Shown: one piece after another, positions 36,089 through 47,329 of the stretch
Numbering within the stretch: position 1 is the stretch's first letter
How the letters are laid out: each line of letters begins with the position of its first letter
Assembly: GCF_010093815.1 (NCBI RefSeq)
Contig: NW_022985549.1
Coordinates: 682,001-746,000, forward strand
From: Pseudovirgaria hyperparasitica
Taxonomy: Eukaryota > Ascomycota > Dothideomycetes > Acrospermales > Acrospermaceae
Length of the DNA: 64,000 bases
Direction of reading: 5' to 3'
Notes under the pieces: generated by a model
The model's input: only the letters and a program-made list of their open reading frames with translations
Database searches by the model: none
Told to the model about the DNA's origin: nothing
Position numbers and translations under genes: made by a program

Positions 36089-36826
36089 TCATTAGCATAT
36101 GAGCTCGCTAGAAAGGCGCCTGTAATATATGTTACTGTAAATATTCACCTTTTATCTCTGACAAGGCCATTGTAAGATTTATAGACATTTTTTAAACTTG
36201 AGCCCTTGTCAACCTGACACCACATTCCACAGACAAGGCACTTCGGACTTGGCCATGCTCCTTATACGGCTACGAGGTATTTCTTCACGTAGGTGTACTT
36301 GAGCCCTTGTCAATCTCGTCATCAGGCTGTCAGTCATGATAGAGTAGCAGTTTTACAAATCCCTTTAACTTAGAGATCTTAGTATTGCTTTGGGTTCACT
36401 AAGGTGTGACACTGACATAATGATGGGATAGAATAGCGTACTTTGAGCGCAATGAGAATGTATGAGGTGAGTTCTTGCGGCTTCTTGCTTGGAAATTCCA
36501 GATAACGCAACCCTATTTCTTTCATACTGTCAACAAATGATAGGGTTAGTATTCGAGGGCTGAGGGAATTGGTATGAATACGGGCTAACGATTGTAGTGT
36601 TGCGCCTAATCCTAAAGTAGAATAGTAAGATCCATGAGTTCTGATATCTATGGGTCTCGCCCACTTGCCTTATCATTCAGTTGAGACAGTGCGCAAATTG
36701 AATGCCTATATAGATGTGGGATGGTAACAGCTGGCATGCGAATTTTGAACTGTTAGCCTAAAACGGTATCCTCGTCTCGTTTGGATTGTCACTGAACCTT
36801 CAAGCACGGTATTTAAACTAAGAAAC
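36089..36826. other. Intergenic with a 17-bp direct repeat
   Basis: Contains acttgagcccttgtcaa at 36196-36212 and again at 36297-36313. No gene seen. The last 100 bp are the promoter of the amidase gene. Confidence 0.6.
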
Positions 36827-38899
36827 ATGGCAAATCTCTTTCATTTTGTCGTCCAATCCATTGTGACGACCGTTGTATTCGCGGCATTTTCACATGGATC
36901 GCGAACTGGGGCTCTGGAAGCCCATCTTTTGGATTCCAGGGGTGCGAACGATTTCGAGTTCTCCTTCCAGCAGGTCCTTGACAACCCGTTTCCATTCTAC
37001 TTTCCACCTGAAGACAAAGCGGAGACTCCAGACTTGTTTCCTATGCCAGACTGCCATGGCTTCGCATTGCAGGAGGCCACAATCGATCGGATGCAGGAAG
37101 CCCTAGACAATGGAATACTGACGAGTGTGCAGCTAGTCCAGTGCTACACACAGAGAATCATGCAAGTGGATGGATACGTGAAGTAAGTCGTCACATATTA
37201 TAATGGCGGTTCTTGAATAGGACTTCTCTCAAATCCTGATTCATAATGTAACATCCGCCGTTCTTGGGGATCGCGCTCAGCATCTTCGTGAAAGGACGAC
37301 TGGACACCGCGCTAACATGCACCAGCTCCGTCCTTGAAATCAATCCAGACCATATTGCTATAGCCCAATCTCTCGATGCTGAACGTGCTGCCGGAAATGT
37401 CAGGGGTCCTCTCCACGGAATCCCATTCTTGGTCAAGGACAACATAGCAACCAAGGATAAGATGGAAACAACTGTTGGTTCATGGGCACTTGTAGGCTCT
37501 GTGGTTCCTCGCGATGCTCATGTGGTTCACCTACTTCGTGAAGCTGGAGCTTTGCTTCTTGGCAAAGCGACATGTAGCGAATGGGCCGATATGCGATCGA
37601 CCAATTATTCTGAAGGCTACTCAGCAAGGGGTGGGCAAGCGCGGACTCCGTACAACCTGACTCGAAGTCCAGGGGGAAGTAGTTCTGGTAGTGCAGCAGC
37701 TGTTGCTGCGAACAATGTACCTTTCACTCTGGGCACGGAGACTGATGGGAGTGGTAAGCATTACTCGCATTCTGGGATCTATCATGGGAACTAATGGCGT
37801 ATGCCACAGTCATCGATCCGGCTTGGCGGAACGGACTGGTCGGTTTCAAGCAACGGTAGGGCTTACTTCGCGAGCTGGGTAGGTCTTGATCTGCACTGAG
37901 CAGTGGGATACATGCTGATAGTTCCAAGCGTCATCCCAGAATCAGAACACCAAGATACAATCGGTCCATTTACTCGCTCAGTCCGCGATGCCGTCTACGT
38001 GCTTGACGCAATCTACGGCCTCGACAGCCGCGACGATTATACGTTGGCTCAGTCAAATAAGACTCCCACCGGCGGCTACGCCCAGTTCCTGACTTCCAAA
38101 ACCTCCCTTCAAAAAGCAAAGTTCGGTATCCCCTGGTCGACATTCTGGACGTACGCCGCGGAAGAACAGAAAAAGTCTCTTTCCTCTTTGATCAAATATA
38201 TAGAATCTGCAGGCGCCACCATAATCAACGGCACTGAATTCCCCAACGCCGCAGAGACAATTTCGCCGAATGGTTGGGATTGGGCGTAAGCATAAACAAG
38301 GTCGATTCAACGAAAGCGAATACACCGTCGTATGCGTCGACTTCTACAATAACATCAACTCCTATCTGGCCGAGCTCACAAACACCCCAATCCGGAACCT
38401 GGCGGACATCGTGCAGTACAACATCGACAACGCCGGCGAAGAGGGTGGAGTACCGAATAACGAAGGACGAGGTCACCCGGCGTTTTACTCAGGCCAAGAT
38501 TCCTTCCTCGACAGTCTCGCCACCAGGGGCGTACGAAACGAGACGTATTTCCAGGCGGTAGACTATCTGCGGCGCTCTGCAGGGCTCGAAGGTATTGATG
38601 CGGCACTCGCCAATGGAGGGAGACGTGTGGATGCGTTGCTTGTGCCACCATCCGTAGGCCAGACCTATCAAGCTGCTGCGCAGGCAGGCTACCCAATGCT
38701 GACTTTGCCTGTGGGGGTAAACTCGGACAGCGGGGTTCCGTTTGGACTGGGGCTCATGGTGAGTGCGTGGGAGGAGGAAAAGCTGGTGAGGTGGGGTAGT
38801 GCGATTGAGGATCTGATTAGGAGTGATGAAGAGCAGAGATGGGGACGTAGATTGCCGAGGTGGTTTGAATACAGGGCGAGGAACGTGCCAGTGCTATAG
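36827..38899 (+). pseudogene. Secreted amidase-signature protein with two frameshifts
   Basis: Amidase signature family. Coding segments are 36827-37182, 37326-37753, 37810-37878 and 37929-38899. The N-terminus has a hydrophobic leader (LFHFVVQSIVTTVVFAAF). The catalytic Lys and Ser-cis-Ser region is present: GIPFLVKDNIATKDKM and TRSPGGSSSGSAAAVAANN, then GTETDGS. Two places break the frame. One is at about 37850, between VGFK and TVGLTSRAG, where one base appears missing in a C run. The other is at about 38285, between NGWDW and GRFNESEYT. Everything else aligns in register with good introns. So the gene is recently inactivated or the assembly has indel errors. Intron 1 is unusually long at 143 nt. 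Confidence 0.78.
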
Positions 38900-39784
38900 G
38901 AGTATTATGAATATGAGAGTCTTCTAGGGTATAGAGCAGAGTTTTCAGCTTGGAAAACGCATATATCCTTCGGTAGCCCCTGGACTATGTACTATATATA
39001 AAATAAAATAATTACGAACCACAGTCTAAATGGAGAGACATCTGAAATCCACTAATCGTTGTCGGGCATTGGCTTTGACAGTAGTCTGACGAACCTCGAG
39101 CTGAGTAGAAAATTCAGTGCTACCCCTATGTGTTGCGATGGACTAGGTGACTCGACAGGGGCATCAATCATTAGGGGGGTATCAACTGGACGGACCTTCC
39201 GTGCTACCCGTAGTTACAAAAGGAATGAAGACGAACGATCCTTTCGCGCTGGTCTGGCGTCATCCGTTCGTCTGCTAACGAATGCTTGCCCTCTTCATCA
39301 CCAGCATCCTGCCTTATTCGCAAACTGTTTAATGACTAACTGACTGACTGAGTCTGCAATGAGACATATCCCATTTTATATCCCCGCTGCTATATGTGTC
39401 TGTCACAGCATTCCAGTCATTCACTAACTCTCAGTAATATAAAAATAAGATATATTACTTGGTAAGGTGATAGAGGTATAAGTATTTTAACATTCGCATA
39501 AGTGTTAAAGGTGTCGGCTCCAAAGTAGTTACGCTTGAAGGACAAGAGACAAACTTAAGTAAATGAGATGAACACAATCAATAAAATAATCTAAAACCTC
39601 ATGTAGTTGCTCAGATACTGATCTAACAATTAGTATCTTTGAGTAGTATGCGGTAAATATGACGACGATCTACTCTATGTAACAGTTATTGAAGTGTTAG
39701 ATGTTACTGCAGCATGTTTTGAGATCGTTGAATAATTTCGAATACTCAGCAATTAAACATACCGTTACTAAACGCCATCGGTTC
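38900..39784. other. Gene-free, AT-rich stretch
   Basis: About 0.9 kb. The part from 39360 to 39780 is AT-rich; the rest is ordinary. Nothing recognisable. Confidence 0.5.
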
Positions 39785-40555
39785 TCAACATACACCACCT
39801 CCACCACCTCCGCCCCCGTCTCCGCCCCCTCCGCCTCCACCTCCACCGTCTGCTCCACCCCCTCCTGATCCACCCCCATCCCCAGCCTGAATATTTTGAA
39901 TCAACCCCAATCCCTGATCCATGGTGTGGAGGCCTTGCTGCAACGTACGTCCACCCCCTTTCTTCACATAATTCTTATCCTTCGTCGCAAACAATGCATC
40001 ATACTCTATCCAGATACAACTGACGACCGTATACTCCGCAAGCCACGGTGTGCGGAGCGCCTCACGATGGAACTCCAACACGCTATTCACTCCCGTCACG
40101 AAGCGCGGCCGGAAGACCGCAATGACCGGAGGTGCAAGACTGAGGCCAGATGTGTCGAGGGAGGAGAGAGCCTGAAGGTGGAAACTGTTGTTCCAGCCCG
40201 CGGATACCCAACGGAGGATATGTGGTGGTCCAGAAGTACCATCGTTGAATTGAAACCCCAAGTTCGCGTCTAGGAGCCCACCGTTAATTGTGATAGGGGC
40301 TGCTCCATGCTGCAATCCCGTCACCGTCGTGTCGGATGGATCGTGGCCCCAATTGATCTCCGCGAAAACGGCTTTGTCTGCAATACGGATGATACTGAGA
40401 GGATAGTTCTTGAGCTTGTTTGAGAGCTTGGAGTGTTCGTCGCCATGGTTGTGGAATGTGAAATGAGGGCCGGATGGGGAGAGAAGTGTACCCGTGTGAT
40501 CGAAGCGCGGCTGAGAGAATGTGAAGGGGACTGTGCGAGGGGTCTGCCACTTCAT
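39785..40555 (-). CDS. Orphan protein with a glycine-rich tail ending in Cys
   Basis: A single exon of 256 residues, family not recognised. Residues 1-200 look like a compact beta-rich domain (SGPHFTFHNHGDEHSKLSNK, YPLSIIRIADKAVFAEINWG, SAGWNNSFHLQALSS, EYTVVSCIWIEYDALF), loosely like tubby/LURP-type or DUF6593-type folds; that is a guess. The last 40 residues are almost only Gly with a few Asp, Ser and Ala, ending GGGGVC. The Gly tract has mixed codons, so it is not a simple slipped triplet. No signal peptide. A C-terminal cysteine after a flexible tail could be lipid-modified or disulfide-linked. Confidence 0.65.
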   Translation of the reverse strand: MKWQTPRTVPFTFSQPRFDHTGTLLSPSGPHFTFHNHGDEHSKLSNKLKNYPLSIIRIADKAVFAEINWGHDPSDTTVTGLQHGAAPITINGGLLDANLGFQFNDGTSGPPHILRWVSAGWNNSFHLQALSSLDTSGLSLAPPVIAVFRPRFVTGVNSVLEFHREALRTPWLAEYTVVSCIWIEYDALFATKDKNYVKKGGGRTLQQGLHTMDQGLGLIQNIQAGDGGGSGGGGADGGGGGGGGGDGGGGGGGGVC

Positions 40556-40881
40556 GAGGGTTGTTCGTGCTCGAGGACGGATAAGTCGGGTAGATTACGA
40601 AGGTGTTATGTAGGAGCAGGCCAACGGTCTTCACACTGATGATCTTTCAGTTTGCCTGTTAAGGCTAGCGCGCGCCACTGACGTAGGTCTGGTATTGTAA
40701 ATTCAATAAGTCCATCACAGATCTAGCATGTATACTGATGATATAGGCCATGTGAAAAATTCATCATCATAATCTTTGCTATCGTGAGCAGTCGGGATGA
40801 TTAACTTGACACGAACCTGATTAGCCTGCGATACTAACGATGTACAAGGTACGAATTGAAGGTGCCATCTTCTCTGTTGTT

Positions 40882-42330
40882 TCAGGCGCTGTCTCGCTCC
40901 TCAATTTGCTTACGAATGTCGACAGGAATAATATGCATATCGTCATCATCTAGTCTAATGAACTTTCCGGAGTTGATACTAATGGTGTACCCATCGCAGT
41001 GGGACTCTGTTAAATCTTGCTGCTTTGTGAGGAGGCTAGTGATCTCGTCTGACGAGGAATCTGTTGCTACGACATTGACCCATGTTATACTCTGCGAGGT
41101 ACACGCAAATAGTAGTAATTCTGTTGGTGGATCGTTTTGTTCAGGATAGTCGTATATACTAAGCGTATAGTTCTTAGAGCAAAGCGTTGTCGTTTCTTGA
41201 CCTCTGCAGGCTCATTAATCGTTGATTTTTATCCTAGCGTGACGGTGGTTTCGCGGCCTCGATGGAAATATCTGATGGAAGAGCACGGATGAAGAATGCC
41301 AATGGCACACCGCCCCAGTCTCGTACGATGCCGAGTAAGAGGAATGAACTAGAGACTTATATGGAACAGGGGTCGTGCAGTTGTGGCGAGTCTCGGGAGA
41401 TCCTGCGGAATTGTCGACTATGGCGGCAGTACTGCTGAGTATCGCCCGAAAAGTACGACACAAACGCAATCAAGTTTGTAAGGTCATTACATTCTCGAAA
41501 TGCCAGTACTATACGTTGCGAAGGTAGAATCCATCCACCCATGCCTCCGACTGCCACCGACGTTGCTACGACAAAGGTCTTCAGCAAGATTCTCTGCTTA
41601 TCTGAGCTGTGTGGATGCATGGCTGGTGAGAGCTCATCAGAAATGATGTCTCCGCTTTCGGCAAATAATGTAGGGGTGTTCGCGAGGAACGAAGGTACCA
41701 TGGCCTGGGAAGGTTCTGTAATCGGAGTCCTGGAGGATAACCCCCAAGTAAATATGCTGTGGTCATTGCTAACAAGCATGATTTCTTCCTGGAGTCTGAT
41801 GAAAGCTTGGTCTCCTTCGCCATACAAGAGTGGCATCTGGATCTGGAAGATACCCATGAGGCTGTAAGCCCTATCCTCGATACGCGAAATTTTCCTGTGT
41901 GCAGCCCACGACATTCTCTGGGCAATACTTCTCTTGCCTGACGCGACCTCCATAGTGGTAATGAGCTCTCGATGAATTAATAGAGACTTGTCGGTTCCTG
42001 TTACTTGCTTGGTCTGAACCTGTAGAGTGGATCTCATTCCGAGTTCGACCCAGCCGCTAGAATAGAATACTATAGCTGGCGGCGCCAGAAGCTCTTGTAG
42101 AGTCCATACACGAGTGAACCAACGACTGCCTCGGAATGCGGTCCATAACGCACTATGGTCAGAGTCTGGTCTGTTCAGATCTTCTGGGTCCCGGAGCATC
42201 GGACAAAAATGTATAGCATATCTTGCTCTTCTTATATCAGTTCCACCTGGAGTTTATAGCCTCAGAAAGCTCTGCACTACTCTTCTTGTCGATAAAAACT
42301 CACCATACACCTGCGACAACATCGACTTTT
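40882..42330 (-). pseudogene. Decayed HET-domain (heterokaryon incompatibility) gene
   Basis: The stretch 42199-41357 keeps the second half of a HET domain: SRWFTRVWTLQELLAP, MSWAAHRKISRIEDRAYSL, GIFQIQMPLLYGEGDQAF and IRLQEEIMLVSNDHSIFTWG. Traces of the preceding HET segment (IDKKSSAELSEAINS-like) lie just upstream, toward 42330. An open but start-less frame at about 41206-40882 may be part of the same gene. The first part of the HET core is not found. The copy is broken in a few places and looks like a fossil. Confidence 0.7.
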
Positions 42331-42520
42331 TTCAACCACTTACATTACCTGTAGTTCTACTGCTTAGCTTACTTTACAATATTCGAAACTACTTACTTTT
42401 ACATTCTTTGTTGGACGCACATCCTTGTGATCAGACTGCTCAGGCTCAGGGTTCCGAAAATGAACCCCTCCTGCCTCCCCCGCTCATGCCAGAGAAGTAA
42501 AAATAATTCGCTAGCAATGC

Positions 42521-42871
42521 ATGAGTACGTCTCCTTGCTGTAGCTTTAAAATGACTGCCTTTCCACTTAAATATTCTGCGTTCGTTGTACCATTTCCTCT
42601 TGTATGCCTTAGTTGTCTCATTGTTGCGCGCGCTATACAAGATGATACATTTGAAGCTGGCCAAACAGATGCGGACGAGTCCTTGAGTAAGCCAGCGCTC
42701 CGCGATGTCGACTGTATTAAGTCACCATGGAAGGACGAGAAGTTGGACGACTTTATTTTCCAGCTCTCGTATCGAAGATTCAACGAGATGTGGCACAAAG
42801 TATGCATCGCGGCCGGCTTACAAGAAGTGCCCCGTCTTGATTCGCTCCAATTTGATGCAGGTGCAAGGTAG
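42521..42871 (+). pseudogene. Fragment of a DUF3435 (tyrosine-recombinase-like) protein
   Basis: 116 codons whose second half reads RDVDCIKSPWKDEKLDDFIF and then YRRFNEMWHKVCIAAGLQEV, similar to the central part of fungal DUF3435 proteins as I remember them. That family includes the captain recombinases of Starship elements. The N- and C-terminal parts, including the catalytic residues, are absent, so only a piece remains. It lies between the decayed HET gene and the phosphotransferase gene. Family call from memory of the motif; moderate confidence. Confidence 0.45.
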
Positions 42872-42988
42872 GTAGGTTCTAGCCAAACGACGAATCCACT
42901 AACTCCATACAAACTGTCACGGCTTCCCTCAGCACACGCGCTCTATTGTCTATCGAGCGTCCCCCTGCACCTTCATCCTAGTGCCATT

Positions 42989-44538
42989 ATGGACTTTGAC
43001 GAACGTTACGATATTCTCCATGAAGTTCAGAAAGATCGCTGGGTCAGCGAGGTCGCTGCGATGCGTGAGAGGGGAGAACTGGCCCGTTGGGTTTCGACGT
43101 ACCATAAATACCGGCTGCCCTGCGCCACGGATGGCACCGTCAAGTTCATCAATGGCGGCTACAACCTTAGCCAGAAACTGAACTTCACCAACGGGGACAT
43201 CTGGCTCGTCCGCTTCGCCCAGAAGGGCGTCGTCTGCGATTACCTGGCGGATGAGAAGGTTGCTATGGAGGTGGAGGCGCTCATGCGCATTCGTCAAGAG
43301 ACTGACGTCCCCGTACCCAAGGTTCACGGCTGGGGTACTGCCGCCGACAACCCTCTTGGCCTCGGCCCGTTCATTATTATGGACTTCATAGAGGGCGTCA
43401 GTCTGGAAAGCTTGTGGAAGGAGAGGCCCGAGAAGAGGCTTATACGAAGCGACATCGCCGAAGCCGACATCGAGTACATCTACCGGCAGTTCGCCCGAAT
43501 CCAGCTCATGTTGTTTCAACTCAACTTTGAGCGCATCGGCAGCCTCCCGACACCACTCACCAATTTCGTAGCGCCGATACGCCCGCTCACCTTTAAAATC
43601 CATGATATCCTTCAGATGGGTGGAGTCAACACGTTCGGTAGGTCAATGCCTTCGTCGTAGACCTGGCAATTGATAAATTGACGCTCTGTCTAGGGAAACG
43701 AAGCGAAGGCTTCGAGTCTACTAATGACTTCTTCGACCACGTGTGCATGCAGGACTGGGAACAGCTCTCCCAGCAAGCCAACTCAGTCTGTGGCCTGTGG
43801 GACGCCAAGAACAAGCTTGCCTCCTTCAACGCTCTGCGCACCATAGTGCGCGACTTTGTCCACCCGGACACCGCAAAGGGCCCCTTCAAGCTCGTCTCAG
43901 AGGACTTCGGGCTCTCGAACATACTCGTCAGAACCGAGGACGATTTGACTATTGTGGGCGTTGTCGACCTTGAGTGGTCCTACGCCGGCCCTGCCCAGCT
44001 GGCCGCCTCGCCGTGGTGGTTACTTAACTCTCGGCTGAACCTCTATGACCTTGAGTTTGAGGCAGAGGCAGGAGCATCTGCTGTGATCCTCGATCGATAT
44101 CTCAAGCACCTAGAGATCTACAAACGTGTGCTTGGGGAAGAGGAGGAGCGCATGTCTGACATCCATGACAAGGAAATGTCTTCGCTGATCGAATGGTCTG
44201 AGAGCTCGGGCGCTCTATGGTTCCATATGCTACTCCACTCGGGTTTCAACTACGTGAGTAGCATTCCGTTTGCCCAGGTGAGGAAGCATATTGGAGACAG
44301 GAGGTGGGATAAGCTCAAGAGTACCTTTCCCTTCGACTCCCTCGAGGTCCTCGCAACGAGTAAAGCCCAACAGACGGAAGAATATGAAAGATCTCTGGAA
44401 CAGGTGGAAGATCTCAAGACCAAGGTGGACGCCAACGAGATGGACATGGACGAATTTATTGCGACAGCAAGCACCCTTCTTGTCACGAGAGTTGCGTGCC
44501 CAGTGGCAGATCGAATATCAGTCAGCGGTCAAGCATGA
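42989..44538 (+). CDS. APH/choline-kinase-like phosphotransferase family protein
   Basis: Fungal aminoglycoside-phosphotransferase-like (protein-kinase fold) enzyme, substrate unknown. Exons 42989-43637 and 43694-44538 give 497 residues as read. The N-lobe shows SQKLNFTNGDIWLVRF and VPVPKVHGWGTAADNP with the hinge FIIMDFIEGVSLESLW. The catalytic loop is LVSEDFGLSNILVR and the metal-binding Asp is in VGVVDLEWSYAGP. A coiled, charged C-terminal segment follows. The end is doubtful: after MDMDEFIATASTLL the natural continuation (SRELRAQWQIEYQSAV) lies in another frame, up to about 44650. A one-base shift near 44475-44490 may have replaced the last residues. GC-rich third positions contrast with the AT-rich flank. 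Confidence 0.72.
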
Positions 44539-44950
44539 ATCGCATTCCTTGAAGAAGCTTACCTACGTGCCAGAAACCCGTAAAGTTTATGACTATCTCT
44601 TCGAACACATTGGTGATCTCCGAGCCCTTACTACATACCGTCCAGGGTAAATCAAGCGCGGTGTGTAGTATTGCATTGGAAAGAAGAGATTCGTGGAAGC
44701 TTCAATGTCTACAGCCCTGTTGCCGTGACAAGACAGGGTAGACAGCCAAATACGACAGTGCGCATTAAACTGTTGGCATTGTAATGTTCCTCGTTGTGAA
44801 GGTTCGTTGCTTTGAAACTCTATTCATGCATGTTACGAGCTGCGCCTGGAGACACGCGTCACATCAGGCGCTCGAGCTGTCAATCTCAACCTGGCGCGTT
44901 GAAAAGAGTATCGCGCGGCAAAGGCGGATTCTCAAACAGAGAGTGCCGTA

Positions 44951-45250
44951 GTACTAAAGTAAGCTTAGACTGCTACTCTTATATAATATATTACTAAAAT
45001 AGTTCAGTATTAAAGAGATTTTATATATATATATGTATCTCTTATATTATAATATTAGACTCTATTAATTATCTTTAATAACTTATAGAGGCTTATATAA
45101 TTTAGAAAAGAGATAATATAGAATTTTTATTATAGTACTACTAGTAGACTAGGATATATAATTAGTAGGTAGATAGATTAGATATAGTAGACTTATTGAT
45201 TAAATTTGCCCATGTAAAATATACTAGTCCCGATATTAGCTTACTAGTAC
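44951..45250. mobile_element. AT-rich element with imperfect inverted ends, MITE-like
   Basis: The left end reads gtactaaagtaagctta and the reverse complement of the right end reads gtactagtaagctaat; they match apart from a 2-bp gap and the last positions. The interior is very AT-rich and non-coding. This is weaker than the two other inverted-repeat elements and could be chance. Confidence 0.3.
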
Positions 45251-45423
45251 GATCAGCTGACCCGTGGATGGATTACGTCAGTCAAATTTCCAGACACAGG
45301 GCGGTCATTTCCTTAATCACGACTTAGCCCTATCAAGAGACCCACGAGGTTTCACCAGCTAGTTGATTACCTGCACCCATTTTTCCTGTTTTGGTCTTCT
45401 TTCCCATCTTCATCACAAAGACC

Positions 45424-46744
45424 ATGAGACCTCATATTGCGTATCTTCTTGCACCTTTCCCGCTGTCTTTGGTAGAAGCAAACTCTCGGTTCAAAACACG
45501 AATCATCACCGGCCGTAGAAGGGTCGAAGACGAAGATGATGAGTTGCAGCTTCAGCGCTTTTCCAAAATCCTGCTTAATGTAGACAAAGGTCGAGAAGCA
45601 ACTATGACTAGTAAAGAACTTTCTCTAAAATAAAACAACATTTGTAGCTGCAACTTTCGACACTCTGCATGCAGACCTCCCGTTCAGATGGAGAGAGGCA
45701 GAGCCATACGATATAGTCAACCCTTTTGGCGACTTCCGAGAAATTGATTTCAAAGCCCTCTGGACCTTCGACTTCCAAAACGATGTGCTAATTTATATTA
45801 ATCGCCACCATCGCGCCCGTATACCACTCGGCGTTCTTCGAAGTAGTCCAGTCACTCTAGGCGATATGGAATCGCTCGGGCCGCCCGTACCTTCACTTCT
45901 ACATCCGACATTGGAACCATCAGTAGTGCCGTGTTGGAAGCCTCAAGTTCAAGTCGATAAAAGAAATCGCGCATTCATTCATCGCATTCTTCGCGATTTT
46001 GATGTCCAATGGCGGCATATTCTTCGTAACGACTATAACAGTATAACTCTGCGAGTTCTTGCACGAGGCATTATTCGGCTTTCAACTCTAGATTTCGAAA
46101 TTCGCGAAGAAACCGGTTTGCGACATGGTGTAGGGGGCGAGTGGGTTTATATCACTGAATTGCCCGCGTGGACGCCATTCGAGACAGATATTGTACCAAT
46201 AGGAGACGTTCACCTAATTGTTTGCCATTCAATACAGAACGGACTTTCCAAAGCTAAGGAACACATTGCCTCTCAGCAATCCGTAGCCGTTATTGGGACA
46301 GACTATACACACAAGCGACCAGAGTACATTATCTTGTCAGTTAAGCATATCGTACTATGTCGCGCCATAGGCCCGTATGAACTTGAGCACACTGCTCCAC
46401 AGTCGTTGTTTAATGGCAATCCCGACGTCGCTCCTCCATCGGAACTGGCTCTAGATTACCTTCTCTGGGCTCTGACTCCAGCTATCAGTTTTATCAACAC
46501 GCCCCTTCTAGCGTTGCCGGTTGAGATCCAGGACATTATATTAGGTTATGCTGCTGTAGGACCAGTAGCCGCCGCCAGGGTTGGCTGCATACTCAGTCTA
46601 GGAACGCCATATTTGTGGAAACATGGCCCTTTAGATATCAAATTGGAGGATATACGTATGAATCGTAACCCGTGGTCGCCTGTCGAATCTCAAGTCTGGT
46701 TTTCTGAGAGCGAAGTCGGTATAGTATACAGAGGCAGAGCGTAG
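45424..46744 (+). CDS. Hypothetical protein, possible F-box-like segment
   Basis: Exons 45424-45589 and 45648-46744 give 420 residues with the phases matching. The ATG at 45424 has a good context (accatga). No family recognised. The middle has an alternating charged/hydrophobic region (FIHRILRDFDVQWRHILRN). The C-terminal part has an F-box-like helix pair, LLALPVEIQDIILGYAAVG, followed by LGTPYLWKHGPLDIKLEDI. Such orphan genes with a late F-box-like motif are common in Dothideomycetes. Flanked by AT-rich DNA upstream and a gene-free stretch downstream. Confidence 0.6.
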
Positions 46745-47329
46745 ACAGGCTATTTTTAGACAGCGTTTTCGGGAAAGCAGAAATGATCAGATGAAACGCA
46801 GCCAACCCGTAGTATTTCTCCTTATAAGTTAGCGGACTGACTAGAAGTGGAACAAATAATACACTTCCGAGCATCTGGGGATACCTTGTGTAGCGGGAAA
46901 AATTAGTGCCATAAGTTCAGTAGTCCTTCGCTGCCGTACTACAAGCCAGGAATAGTCACTATCCTCGTTCAGACATCTTTTCCACTTCTCCTTAACATTA
47001 TCAATGTCTTGCTGGAAAGACTTCTCTATCGCGGACCTCGAGGGCAGATCCTAGTCCGGCATAAACGATAGGCGCTAATCGCTCTCCATAAATGCCAATG
47101 GAGCTGTTGTTTGATCAGGCTATCTATACTGGTCTCAACATGTATCAGTGCCGGATACTTCCGGATCTTCGCTGGCTAGGTAGATCATAGTCGTCATCGC
47201 CGTCAATAACATCACAACGCATGGGGAGATTTCTCGAACAAGCTTCTAGATCGTGATCTTTCCACCTTCATGAATGTTTGACCTAGGACTCTGCTTGTCT
47301 GTCTATCTGTATGCTAGGTCTATTTTCAA
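46745..47329. other. Intergenic, no supported gene
   Basis: About 0.6 kb between the convergent ends of the hypothetical gene and map1. Nothing recognisable apart from 3' flanks. Confidence 0.5.

Noticed and set aside
37191-37325. Possible extra small exon in the 143-nt first intron of the amidase
   Set aside because: No internal GT-AG arrangement keeps the phase or adds a family-like sequence; one long intron fits best.
38960-39720. AT-rich stretch as a further transposon
   Set aside because: I could not find inverted or direct terminal repeats or any coding remnant.
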